A stretch of 64,000 nucleotides of DNA from Heterohyrax brucei (taxonomy: Eukaryota > Chordata > Mammalia > Hyracoidea > Procaviidae), in assembly GCA_028571685.1 (NCBI GenBank), contig CM053146.1:112629431-112693430 (forward strand). The letters are read 5' to 3'. The notes below the pieces were generated by a model. It was given only the letters and a program-made list of their open reading frames with translations, was not told the origin of the DNA and did not search any database. Below, piece by piece: positions 45,011 through 55,437 of the stretch (position 1 is the stretch's first letter; each line of letters opens with the position of its first letter). Both the position numbers and the translations under genes were made by a program.

Positions 45011-45467
45011 ACCACCTCTATCTTCCAAGATTGTTTTTATATAAACATCTTTGAGAAAACCATTTGGAACAAAAGAAACTCAGTGCCTGTACTTACTAGA
45101 ATGTGCAAAAATATAAGAGAATTGTCTCCCAGTATACTTTTTACTTATTTTTCCCTCAGGAGATATATTTCTTGGAGCCCTTTAACAGTCTTCTCCAATC
45201 TAGATTGTTAGGAAATAAGATAGAAATAAAAGAATCACAATGTATTATGCATTCAGGTACAGAATATCTTTAACATTCTGTCATCTTTTCTTGGAAGGAG
45301 GATGGTATCTGGAATGTGTTTGAAAAGGTAAATGAAGAAAGAAGAGTGTTAAAACTTGAATCTGTTTTTTAAATGTACGGTTCACATCCTATTTCTTACC
45401 AGTTTTTTGATTTCATAATCTAAGTTAGCTATTCCTGTAAAACTTACAGTTTATAATTTCCTAGATG
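45011..45467. other. Unassigned interval
   Basis: No repeat recognised. A short stretch at 45291-45330 looks exon-like (an open run followed by 'gtaaat') but has no convincing acceptor; not called. Confidence 0.4.
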
Positions 45468-45540
45468 TTGTTGTTGTTAGGTATTGTCAGGTCATTTCTG
45501 ACAGAACAAAACACTGCCTGGTTCTGCTCCACATCCACGA
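45468..45540 (-). mobile_element. RTE 3' terminus
   Basis: 'ttgttgttaggtattgtcag' and 'gaacaaaacactgcctggtt' are the reversed RTE 3' end. It is cut by an L1 tail at 45541. It may belong with the RTE pieces that resume at 46869. Confidence 0.75.
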
Positions 45541-46868
45541 TCCTTTTTTTTTTTTTTTAAATTTTTATTTAACATGACTGAGTAAAAATATACATTCACG
45601 TATAAATTTACATGCCCACCTATATGCAGCTCCCATTGCTGTCCCTGCCCCGGTGACAGCACACTCTTCCTCTCTACTCCATATATACCCCTTCTCTCCA
45701 CCCACTCCCTTTCCTCCAGTAAGAAATCAGCAGGACGACACCCTATAGATGCATAGAACCATGAAATGTACACATGATACAGTCACTCTGTGTTGCCAAG
45801 TCCAATCCATTCCTGTCCAAGAGGTGACCTCCATTATGATTTATGGACAGGGGCAGCATCAGGGCCGGGGGCCATGCTCCCAGGGGAACCCCGAGGCCCA
45901 TGGGCCATCAATTGTGGTCTTTTAATGGATCTCTCAGACTGCACCCTTTTTTATTCTTGTGTTGCCAGTGAGACTCAACTTTGTGAGCTCCATCATGTCT
46001 ATCGCTGGTGGTGGCCGGGCACCATTGGGTTCTTCTGGTCACATGTTGATGTAGTCACCCACTCATGTGGGTCTGTCTTCTGGGCTTTCTTTCCCCCATG
46101 TCATTTTGGTCCTTGGTGATCATCTATTGTACTGAGTTGGGACAATTTGCTGTACCTTCACATGACAGCTTGGCAGCTTTTAAGACCCCAGGCGCCACTC
46201 ACCAATGTGGAGTGCAGAGGGTTCATTTAGCAAAATGCTAGTTGTGCAAATTGGCCTCAGTTTCCCCTGAGAGCATAGTCCCTAGCACCCACCCCAGCTA
46301 CTCTGTCCTTGTAATATTGGATTAAGATGGGAGGAGTAATCATGTTATATTGAGGTCCAGTTAATATTGATCTTCTTTCTAATGTGTACTGTCCCATATT
46401 TCACCCAGCCAGGTTTCTATCGGCTATCTAAACCGTCCCACCTCACCCTTCTTCCCTCCTCCCCCTTGCAGCTGTCAGAGAGTCTTTTCTTCTATTCATG
46501 AGTCTGTATTTAAGTTCTTATCGTAGAGCTCTCATACAATATTTGTCCTTTTGTCGCTGACTACTTTCCCTCAACTTAATATCTTCCAAATGAAACCAGA
46601 TTATGAGATGTTTCCTAAAATCATTGTTGTTCTTCATCATTGTGTAGTGTTCCATTGAGTATATATACCATAGTTTACTTATCCATTCCTCTGTTGTTGG
46701 GCTTCTGGGTTGATTCCACATTTTTGCTGTTGTGGACTGTGCTGCGGTGAACATTTGTGTGCACGTATCAGTTGCTGTGAATGGCCTTGATTCTGTAGGA
46801 TATATTCCAAGCAGTGGAATTACTAGGTCAAATGGTATATCTAGATCCAGCTTTTTAAGCTTTTTAAG
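45541..46868 (-). mobile_element. 5'-truncated L1 inserted in RTE
   Basis: Poly-T at 45544-45558, 3' UTR ('cggtgacagcacactcttcc', 'gcatagaaccatgaaatgta', 'agctactctgtccttgtaat') then the end of ORF2. RTE sequence on both sides. Confidence 0.87.
46518..46754 (-). pseudogene. L1 ORF2 C-terminus
   Basis: 'FTAAQSTTAKMWNQPRSPTT' and 'EEWISKLWYIYSMEHYTMMK' match the L1 ORF2 C-terminal region; it ends at the natural ORF2 stop and is 5'-truncated. Confidence 0.88.
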
Positions 46869-47052
46869 ATCTTCCTTTTGCTTTAGTTACTTGACATTCA
46901 GGAGCAGGTTTCAGAGTTTCTGCTGACATCCAATTTGGTCTTTTCTTTCTTTTCTGTGCTTTTAATGACCTCTTGCTTTCTTCATGTATGATGTCTTTGG
47001 TGTCATTTCACAACTCCTCTGATCTTTGGTCATTAGCGTTCAGTGTATCAGA
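46869..47052 (-). mobile_element. RTE internal fragment (minus)
   Basis: 'ttgctttagttacttgacat', 'ggtcttttctttcttttctg', 'tttggtcattagcgttcagt' are the linker between endonuclease and RT, reversed. It meets the plus-oriented RTE 5' end at 47053-47056. Confidence 0.82.
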
Positions 47053-47407
47053 TCATTTGTCAGGTTGTTGTACTGTGGGAGCTTGTGTGTTGCTGTGATG
47101 CTGGGAACTATGCCACTCGTACTCAGATACCATCAGGGTAACCCATGGCGGACAGGTTTTAGCTGGTCTTCCAGATTAAGACAGACTAGTAAGAAAGACG
47201 GAGCAGTCTACTTTTAAAAAGAATTAGACTTAATAAAAATCTTAAGGAATAGCAATGACACATTGTCAGATACATTTTTGGAAAATAAACCCCCACGTTG
47301 GAAGGCACTGAGAACATGACTGGGGGAAAGCTGTCTCCTCAGAGTAGAGTCAACGTTAATAACATGGATTGAGTCAAGCTTTCGGGACCTTCATATGCTA
47401 ATGTGGC

Positions 47408-47510
47408 CTCATCTTTTGTATTACTCACTATTTTCTAGAAATCTCACTTTGGCTGTAGTGGTAGATTTCTCCAGAACAGCAAACATAGTGTTAGCAAAGA
47501 ACTAAACAAA
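47408..47510 (+). repeat. About 100-bp block shared with 52009-52116
   Basis: 'cactattttctagaaatctc', 'gtgttagcaaagaactaaac' match 52031-52110 with few differences. It is not part of the RTE in the other copies. Origin unknown. Confidence 0.8.
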
Positions 47511-47574
47511 ATGATTCAAATGATAAGAGAGCTGCAGACATCCATTAGTAATAAAAATGTGGAATGCATGAAGT

Positions 47575-47766
47575 ATGAATCTAGGAAAATTGGAAATCAA
47601 AAATGAAACAGAATGCATAAACATCGATATCCTAGGCATTAGTGAACTGAAATGGACCTGTATTGGCCATTTTGAATCAGACAGTCATATGGGAAGCTAT
47701 ACTGGGAATGAAAACTTGGATAAGAATGGTGTTACATTCATTCTTACAAAGAACATTTTAAGATCT
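47575..47766 (+). pseudogene. RTE endonuclease N-terminal remnant
   Basis: 'MNLGKLEIKNETECINIDIL' then 'GISELKWTCIGHFESDSHMG' and '[20 protein letters not shown]'. Same domain as 43819-44157, with the catalytic Glu of ISELKW. It is cut by the L1 inserted at 47775. Confidence 0.9.
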
Positions 47767-47774
47767 ATCCTGGA

Positions 47775-50726
47775 TCTTTCCAGCACCCATTCACGCTAAA
47801 AACTCTTGGCAAAGTAGGAATAGATGGCCAATTCCTCAACGCAATAAGGGCCGTTTATACAAAGCCAACTGCCTACGTCATCCTGAATGGAGAGAGACTG
47901 AAACAGTTTCCCTTGAGAACAGGAGCTAGACCAGGATGCGCACTCTCACCTCTCCTGTTCAACATTGTACTAGAAGTTCTAGCCAGAGCAATTAGACAAG
48001 ACCAAGGAATAAAGGGCATCTACATCAGCAAAGAAGAACTAAAAATCTCCCTGTTTGCAGATGATATGATTGTATATGCAGAGAATCCCAAAAATCCATA
48101 GGGAAACTACTCAAACTGATAGAAGAGTTCAGTTCAGCAAAGTCTCAGGATACAAGATAAACATAAGTAAATCAGTAGGATTCCTTAACCAACAATGAGA
48201 TTATTAAGGAAGAAATCACCAAGTCAGTACCTTCTACTGTGGCCCCTAGGAAGATAAAGTACCTAGGAATAAATTTAACCAAAGAAATAACAGACCTTTA
48301 CAAAGACAACTACATACCCTTACTACAAGAAATTAAGAGAGACTTACATAAATGGAGAAACCTACCCTGCTCATGGGTAGGAAGACTTAACATTGTGAAA
48401 ATGTCTGTTTTACCCAAAGCAATCTACTTATATAATGCAATCCCAATATAAGTACCAGTGACATTTTTTAATGAGATGGAGGCACAAATTGCCAACTTTG
48501 TCTGGAAAGAGAAGAAGCCCTGGGTAAGTAAAGCATTACTAAAAAAGAACACACTGGGAGGCCTCTCATTACCTGACCTTAGAACCTATTACACTGCCAC
48601 AGTAGTCAAAACAGCCTGGTACTGGTACAAAAACAGGCAGATAGATCAGTGGAACAAGATCAGGACCCCAGAAATGACATCATCTGCCTACAGTTGACAT
48701 TCAACAAAGGCCCTAAGACATTAAACTGGGGTAAAAACAATCTCTTTAACAAATGGTGCTGGCAAAATTGGATATCCATCTGCACTAAATTAAAACAAGA
48801 CCCATATCTTATACCTTAGACAAAAACCAACTCAAACTGGCTAAAAGACCTAAATATCAAATTTAAAATGATAAAGCTCATCCAAGACAAAGTATGAACA
48901 ACAATGGAAGGTTTAATACACAACGTAGATAGACTTCACATCTGTCAAACAAACCACAATCATCAGAAGAGAAAATACATAAATGGGAACTACTAAGAAT
49001 CAATCACTTTTGCTCATCCAAAGACTTTATTAATAGAATTAAAAGGCCAACTACGAACGGGAAAAAATACTTGGCAACTCTTTGTCAGACCAATGCCTGA
49101 TCTCCATAATTTATAAAGTACCACAAAATGTCAATAAGGAAGAGATAAACCACCCAGTTAGGCGATGGGCAAAGGAAATGAACAGACACTTCTCTAAAGA
49201 GGAGATCCAGGCAGCCAAAAAACACATGTGGACAGGCTCACGATCATTAGCTATTAAAGAAATTCAAATTGAAACAATAATGAGATACCATCTCACCCCA
49301 ACGAAGTTGGCCATGTTCCAAAAAATGCAAAACAACAAATGCTGGAGAGGCTGTGGGGAGATTGGAACTCCCCTCCACTGTTGTTGGGGTTGCAAAATGG
49401 TGCAACCTCTTTGGAAAGCAAGCTGGCGCTCCCTTAAAATAAAGGATATAGATATACCTTTGACCCAGTAATTCTACTGCTTGGAATGTATCCTGCGGAA
49501 TCAGGGCCATTCACACCAACTGATAACATGCACACGAACGTTTATCCCAGCACAGTCCACAGTAGCAAAAAGCTGTAATCAACCCAGATGCCCACCAACA
49601 AAGGAATGGCTAAGTAAACTATGGCATATATACTCAGTGGAACACTATGCAATAATAAAGAACTACGATGATAGCAGGAACCATCTCTTAACTTGGTTCA
49701 ACTGGAGGACATTATGCTGAGTGAAAGTAGTCAGCGATAAAAGGACAAATACTGTATGAGACCCCTGCCATAAGAACTTAAAAACAGACTCATGCATAGA
49801 AGAAAAGACTCTTTGATGGCTGCAAGGGGGAGGAGGAAAGGAGGATGGGGTGGAGGGTTTAGATTAGATAGTTAATAGAAATTTGGTTGGGTGAAATCTG
49901 TGACAGCACACATTAGAGAGAACATCAATAATAACTGGACTTCAACACAATTTGAGTACTCCTCCCAATATTGCACGGGCAGAGTAGCTGGGGCTGGAGG
50001 GCAGGGAACATGCTCTCAGGTGAAATCAAGGCGAGTTGGCACAGCTAGCATTTTGCTAATGAGGACTCTGCACCCCTCATTGGTGAGCGGTGTGTGGGGT
50101 CTTAAAAGCTGCCAAGCTGCCATCAGAAGGTACAGCAAATGGTCCCAACTCAACAGGAATGGATGATCACCGAGGACAAGAACGACATGGGGAAAAGAGA
50201 ACCCAGAAGACAGTACATCGACTCGTGACCAGAAGAACTGATGGTGCCTGGCCACTACCAGTGATAGCCATGATGGAGTTCACAAAGTTGAGTCTCACTG
50301 GCAACAAGAGAATAAATAGGGGTGCACCTTGAAGTCTCCAATAAAAGACCACAATTGATGGTCCAGGGACTTCAGGGTTCCCCTGGGAGCATGGCCCCTG
50401 GCCTTGATGCTGCCCCCGTCCATAAATCATAATGAAGGTCAGCTTTTTAGACAGCAATGGATTGGACTTGGTGATGTAGAGTGACTGTCTCTTGTGAGAA
50501 TTTTATGGTTCTCTGCATCTATAGGATGTCATCCTGCTGACTTTTTGCTGGGGAGTGGGTGGAGAGGAGGGGATAGGAGACTGTTGGGAGGGTAGCACAT
50601 GTATGGAGCAGAGAAGAGGGATGTACTGTCACCAGGCAGGGAGAGCAGTGGGAGTTGCATATAGGTGAACATGCGAATTTATATGGGAATGTACATTTTC
50701 ATTCAATCATAATTAAAAAAAAAATC
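47775..50726 (+). mobile_element. 5'-truncated L1 (plus), nested in RTE
   Basis: Begins within the ORF2 RT region and ends with the L1 3' UTR and a poly-A run at 50715-50725. The RTE words 'atctatcctg' on both sides (47765-47774 and about 50726-50735) form a target duplication of about 10 bp. This is the only sizeable L1 on the plus strand. About 2.95 kb. Confidence 0.9.
47913..49720 (+). pseudogene. L1 ORF2 RT to C-terminus, frame-broken
   Basis: 47913-48101 has '[20 protein letters not shown]' and '[16 protein letters not shown]': the FADD catalytic motif is intact. 48239-48451 has 'RKIKYLGINLTKEITDLYKD'. 48458-48697 has 'NEMEAQIANFVWKEKKPWVS'. 49082-49471 has 'NRHFSKEEIQAAKKHMWTGS'. 49481-49720 has 'PAQSTVAKSCNQPRCPPTKE'. 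The order is normal for ORF2, but at least four frameshifts or stops separate the pieces. Confidence 0.92.
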
Positions 50727-50794
50727 TATCCTGAAATACAATGCTGTCAATGATAGGATAATATCCATATGCCTCCAAAGAAGGCCAGTAAACT
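50727..50794 (+). mobile_element. RTE (plus), short piece between two L1s
   Basis: 'tgaaatacaatgctgtcaat' and 'tccatatgcctccaaagaag' continue the RTE endonuclease text from 47774. Confidence 0.85.
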
Positions 50795-51325
50795 ATCAAC
50801 GTGAGACCAGAAGAACCAGAAGGTGCTTGGTCACTACCAAAGGCAGCCATGAAGGGGGACACAATGTAGAGTCCCTGAGGCAACATGAGAAAAAGAGCAG
50901 GAACTCTACTAAAAGACCAGAATTGATGGTTCGACAGCCTGGAGGGTACCCTGGGAACATGGCCCCTAGATATGCTGCTGGCCCTGACTGGAAACCAGTA
51001 TGGAGGTCAACTCTTCAGACAAGAATGGAGTGGCTTTGGGGGCACAGTATAAGCGTATAGTGTATGTATGTTATAGTTTTACACATTTATAGGAGGCTGT
51101 ACTACCGGTTTCTTTGCAGATGGGAGACAAGCAGGTGAAGAGGAGGGGACAGGTGCTCATTAAGAGGATACTGGAACTATAGAGTGAAAAGGAGGAGTGT
51201 GCTGTCACAGGGTGAGGAGAGCAGATTGCACTGCAGACAGGTGGACGTGCAGAATTGATTTGGATTGTATATTTTCACACAATCGCAATAAAAAAGAAAA
51301 AGACAGAAGGAAAAGAAAACAAAGA
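50795..51325 (+). mobile_element. L1 3' UTR insertion (plus), truncated
   Basis: 'cgtgagaccagaagaaccag', 'gcttggtcactaccaaaggc', 'acagggtgaggagagcagat' to an A-rich tail ('aaaaaagaaaaagacagaag' at about 51291-51310). It is a diverged subfamily compared with 49900-50726. RTE continues at 51330. Confidence 0.83.
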
Positions 51326-51830
51326 TGACCAGTTAATACAGCAATTATTCAAATTTATGCACCAACCACTAAGGCCGAAGATGAAGAAATGGAAGCTTTT
51401 ACCAGGTTCTGAAGGCTGAAATTGATTGAACATGCAATCAGAATGCATTGATTATTACTGGTGATTAGAATGCAAAAGTTAGAAGTAAAGAATAAGGATT
51501 GATACTTGGAAAATACAGCTTCAATGATAGAAATGATGCTGTAGATCACATGATAGAATTTTACAAGACCAAAAACTTCTTCATTGCAAATACCGCTTTT
51601 CACCAACATAAATGGCCACTATATACATGAACGTCACCAAATGGAATACACAGTAATCAAGTCAACTATATCTGTGGAAAGAGATGATGGAAAAACTCAA
51701 TATCATCAGTCAAAAGATGACCCAGTGCTGACTGTGAAATGTACTACCAGTTGCTCACATGCAGGTTCAAATTGAAACTGAAGAAAATTAGAACAAGTCC
51801 ATGACAGTCTAATTAATCTAATCTGAAGCG
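51326..51830 (+). mobile_element. RTE (plus), endonuclease second half
   Basis: 'caattattcaaatttatgca', 'tgcattgattattactggtg', 'tggaaagagatgatggaaaa' and 'aaactgaagaaaattagaac' complete the endonuclease region started at 47056; the RTE ends at about 51830. Confidence 0.85.
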
Positions 51831-52008
51831 ACCTACTTCAAAGTGTGTTCCAGAAAAGAATGGTGGTATTTTATAGTTGAAAATGATCTAACAATCCAGT
51901 CTGTCCAATGTAATGTGTTTTAAATGAGTATTAGAAAATAAAAATGACTCTCATGGCCAAGTTATATAATATCAGATCTAGGATAAGAACCTAAATGGCC
52001 TGATTCCC

Positions 52009-52116
52009 ATCCCTTATTTTTTGTATTAAACACTATTTTCTAGAAATCTTACTTTGGCGTTAGTGGTAGGTTTCTGCAGAACAGCCAGACATGGTGTTAG
52101 CAAAGAACTAAACAAA
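52009..52116 (+). repeat. About 100-bp block shared with 47408-47510
   Basis: 'aacactattttctagaaatc' and 'tggtgttagcaaagaactaa'. Here it lies outside the RTE, directly left of a SINE. Confidence 0.8.
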
Positions 52117-52310
52117 AACCAAACCCATTGCTGTTGAGTCAATTCTGATTCATAGCAACCTATAGGATAGAGTAGAACTGCGCAGGGTTTTCAAGGCTGA
52201 AGTCTCCACAGAAGCAGTGTCATATCTTTTCCAGTGGAGTGGCTGGTGGGTTCAAACTGACCTTATTGTTAGCTGCCATATGCTTTAACCACTGCTCTTC
52301 CAGGGCTCCT
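52117..52310 (-). mobile_element. AfroSINE, long form
   Basis: 'aaacccattgctgttgagtc' to 'accactgctcttccagggct', with the extra block 'gaagcagtgtcatatctttt' and 'ccagtggagtggctggtggg' seen also at 41125-41322. Confidence 0.85.
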
Positions 52311-52645
52311 TCAACAGTTAACTAGGTCGCCTTGTTTTTGTAATCTCACAAAAATATAATCAATTGTCTTATTTCCAAAATAACCTCCTTGTTCTCTGGC
52401 TTGTCCTGTTGCTTTTAAGGTGGAGGTGAATATCAATTTTACCTGGCTGTGTTGTTTCCAGTTTCCTACTGTATCAGTTGTCTAAGGAGATAGCATAGCA
52501 GATTGCCTAAAGATGCCATGTTATTGAAAACTGAAGTCAGAATAGATTACACTGTTACAGAGGAAAATTGCAAACATTGTAGGGTTTTTTTGTTTTTGTT
52601 GTTTGGTTTCACAGCAAAACTAAATAACAAAAATATGAATTGATT
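52311..52645. other. Unassigned interval
   Basis: No recognised gene or repeat. Confidence 0.4.
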
Positions 52646-52649
52646 AGTG

Positions 52650-53180
52650 TTATGGACTGAATTGTCTCCCTCAAAATGTACATCAACTTGGCTGGGCCAT
52701 AATTCCTAGTATTGTGTGGTTGTCCATTATTTTTTTATATGATTTTCTAATGTGCTGTAAATCATACCTCTTTGAAGTTAATGGGGCAGGATTTGATACA
52801 ATTATATTAAAGAGGCAGGACTCAAAGTACTAGGTTAGGTTGTGTCTTAAGTCAGTCTCTTTTGACATATAAAAAGAGAAACGGGTAGGGAGATAAGGGG
52901 AACCTCATACCACTGAGAAAGCGGTACCAGGAGCATAGTGCATCCTTTGAATCCTGTATCCCTGCACTGAGAAACTCGTAGCACAGGGGAAGAGTGACAA
53001 CAAAAACCTTCCTCCACAGTGGAGGAAGAGAGAGAGAGAGAGAGAGAGAGAGCGCCTGATCTTGGAGCTGACACTCTGAATTTGGAATTTTAGCCAACTA
53101 GGCTGTGAGACAATAAAATTCTCTTTAAAGCCATCCACTTGTAGTGTTTCTGTTATAGCAGCACTTGATGACTCAGATAA
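52650..53180 (+). mobile_element. MaLR-type LTR, solo copy
   Basis: 'atggactgaattgtctccct', 'cttggctgggccataattcc', 'taagtcagtctcttttgaca', 'gctgtgagacaataaaattc' (poly(A) signal near 53112) and 'gttatagcagcacttgatga'. The same family as 35060-35545 and 24873-25070. A (ga)n microsatellite is embedded at about 53029-53052. Minus frames over it are not genes. Confidence 0.75.
53029..53052. repeat. (GA)n microsatellite
   Basis: Uninterrupted 'ga' run about 24 bp long within the LTR. Confidence 0.95.
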
Positions 53181-53327
53181 TTAGTTATTAACTAAAGCAT
53201 GTGATGGAACAGGAAGGCCTTAGAATCAAGGGTTCAAGCACACCTAGAGCTCTGCGTTTCATTTCTGCATATTTGGTTCATCTTTTGAGAGCTACATACT
53301 CCACAATCTGTGTGACATCCTTACGTA

Positions 53328-53885
53328 CAAGGTCTCACAATTAAATCCTTGAACTTAATTGTTCTAGGTGCTGCATACCTCACTGCTGGATGTTGGTATG
53401 GTCGCCTTCCAAGTACTCCCCTCGGGAAGCTATGTACGGACGCCAGCATCTAGTCCATCCTTCAAGGCAATTTGGGAACTCTTTCTGCAATGGTCATTGT
53501 GGCACGGTGGCAGGTTCACAAACTTAATTGTCTAGTTGTCTGTGAGGGAGTTTTTAACAAATAAATAAATAATTGTATTGGAACACCCTTTCTACTCACC
53601 TGATCTGGCCACCAGTGGCTTTTTTCTTTACCCAAAGATAAAGGAAATATTGAAAGGAAGGCATTTTGATGACATTGAGGGCATCAAGGATAATATGACA
53701 ACACTTCTCATGGCCATTCCAGAAAGAGAGTCCCAAAATTTCTTTGAAAGGTAGACTAGGTGCTGGGCTTGGTGCATACCTTTCCAAGGGGGCACTTTGA
53801 AGGTGACCCTAGTGATAAACTCAACAGTGAGGTATGTAGTACTTTTTTTCTAGGATGAGTTTGTGAACTTAATTGTTAGTCTTTG
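53328..53885 (+). mobile_element. Fold-back mariner element, copy 3 (best preserved)
   Basis: TA flanks at 53326-53327 and 53886-53887. Left terminus 'caaggtctcacaattaaatc'; right terminus 'gaacttaattgttagtcttt'... ends 53885. The left arm 53328-53531 is a complete short MITE in reverse, ending with an internal terminal repeat ('gttcacaaacttaattgtc', about 53513). The loop 53532-53690 has plus-strand mariner text; translation gives FYSPDLATSGFFL (SPDLAPxD block, final Asp of DD34D lost here) and 'GRHFDDIEGIKDNMTTLLM'. The right arm pairs with the left. No intact transposase. Confidence 0.9.
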
Positions 53886-53887
53886 TA

Positions 53888-54816
53888 TGTTTCAAACCTC
53901 ATGTATTAATAATTAATAATATAATTCAGTTTGAAAACCCTAGGGAAGAATCAAGGTTATGATCCTATCTCTTAAATAAAATCACTGTGATAAAATGGAC
54001 AAAAGTGTTGGAGTTTGTCCAGGGTAGCTTAGACCCTAGGGAATGGAGTGAGGAGGATGCATTTCTTTTGCCTTTTAAATCAGAGTGGAAGGAATACTAC
54101 CCAGACAAACATGTGATCCACTATAAGTTAAATAAAGATTTTTGTAAGGGTCTGCATCAGTCTTTGTATGTATGTGTCTATGTTTTCCTCATTTTCATAT
54201 GAACGTAGGTCTTCTGATTCACGAGTTGATAGATAATTTTTTTGCTGATTACATTTTCATTTAACTCACCCTAACTGACATTTTAATGTTACCCATAATG
54301 CTGTCTGTAAATCACATTGCAAGATGGAAAACCTTCTTGGAAAAGTTCTCTTAGCCAGCTGATCTCATTTATAATTAAACTGCACAGTAACTTTGCATCT
54401 GTAAGGACTTTTTTTTAGAATCTGTATGTTTTTGTGGCCTTTTGCTTAGTTCTTTTTATAAGTCCATTTGTTGAGCAGTAGTAAATGTTTGTATGTGAAA
54501 GCAGGTAGGAGACTGTTAATCTCCCTAGTTTGGGATTTCTAAACCTCTGCACTGCAAGATTTTAGAATATTCAGTATGTGGTTTCTGTCACATTTGTAGG
54601 ACCCGTAGGTATTCCAAGTCTTTCTTGCTTGCTTGATTTGAAAGGGTCAAGTGTCTTGATCTGTTTTACTGAACAGTATACAGCTTGTATATATTCTAAA
54701 AAGCTAAACATGTTTTGACAATATCCTTTATGTGTATAAAGGTGGATATTTAAAAATTAAAGCAGTTTACGTTTTTAAGGCACTTGTCAGTTTGCTGCGC
54801 AGTCTGTTTTGTGATC
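53888..54816. other. Unique-looking interval with a 71-codon open frame
   Basis: The plus frame 53987-54202 reads 'SLDPREWSEEDAFLLPFKSE' and 'WKEYYPDKHVIHYKLNKDFC'. The composition is more protein-like than that of neighbouring frames, and a good donor-like 'tttttgtaagg' lies at about 54136-54146, but there is no convincing acceptor or family match. Otherwise nothing recognised. Confidence 0.3.
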
Positions 54817-54945
54817 CAAACCAAACCCAAACGCACTGCTGTTGAGTCAGGTCTGATTCATAGTGACCCTAGAGGTCAGGATAGAACTGTCCCATGGAGT
54901 TACCAAGGAGCGCCTGGTGGTTTTGAACTGCCGACCTTTTGTGAT
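54817..54945 (-). mobile_element. AfroSINE
   Basis: 'aaccaaacccaaacgcactg', 'ctgattcatagtgaccctag', 'aaggagcgcctggtggtttt' and 'gaactgccgaccttttgtga': tail to head, with 5' head missing. Confidence 0.85.
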
Positions 54946-54967
54946 AAGGATTTTAAATAGTTGATTG

Positions 54968-55128
54968 TAAGGAACCTTCATGGCACAGTGGTTGAGATCA
55001 TCGCTGCCAGCCAGTAGCTCGGCAGTTTGGCTCCATCAGTCGCACTTTGGAAACCCTGTGGAGCAGTTCTGCTCTGTCCTGTAGAGTGGCTATGAGTCAA
55101 AGTCAGCTCAACAGCAATGGGATTAGTT
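54968..55128 (+). mobile_element. AfroSINE
   Basis: 'aaggaaccttcatggcacag', 'tggttgagatcatcgctgcc' and 'gtggctatgagtcaaagtca'. Confidence 0.82.
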
Positions 55129-55271
55129 GTTTTTTAAATGTTTGTATTGACATAAAATGACATGTATGATTAAGGTTCTGAGTGGTATTAGGGTTAAGGA
55201 TTATTTTAAACAAAAGGGGAAGTTTAAGGGAGACAAAAGTATTTGAATTTTGAGAGTCTAGGAGGTGGGAG

Positions 55272-55432
55272 GAAACCCTGGTGGTATAGCAGTTAAGTGC
55301 TATGGCTGCTGATCAAAAGGTTGGCAGTTCACATCCACCAAGTGCTCCTTGGAAACTCTGTAGGGGCAGTTCTATTCTGTCCTATCAGGTTACTGTGAGT
55401 TGGCATCAACTGCACAGCAGTGGGTTTGGTTT
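55272..55432 (+). mobile_element. AfroSINE, well preserved
   Basis: 'ggaaaccctggtggtatagc' to 'gcagtgggtttggttttctt'; it abuts the minus-strand RTE 3' end at 55440. Confidence 0.87.
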
Positions 55433-55437
55433 TCTTG

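Larger units (their letters stand above)
47056..47774 (+). mobile_element. RTE (plus), 5' end to endonuclease start
   Basis: Starts at the RTE 5' end ('ttgtcaggttgttgtactgt', 'gtgttgctgtgatgctggga'). A foreign block of about 100 bp is inserted at 47408-47510, after which the RTE continues ('gagctgcagacatccattag'). The endonuclease start follows. The L1 at 47775 interrupts it at 'atctatcctg'. Confidence 0.85.

Noticed and set aside
45291..45330. Exon-like stretch 'gaggatggtatctggaatgt' followed by 'gtttgaaaaggtaaat'
   Set aside because: A donor-like GTAAAT is present, but there is no pyrimidine tract with AG at the other end and no family match; a stop lies just upstream in frame.
52847..53138. 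Minus frames with long serine/leucine runs
   Set aside because: They are translations of the (GA)n microsatellite within a LTR.
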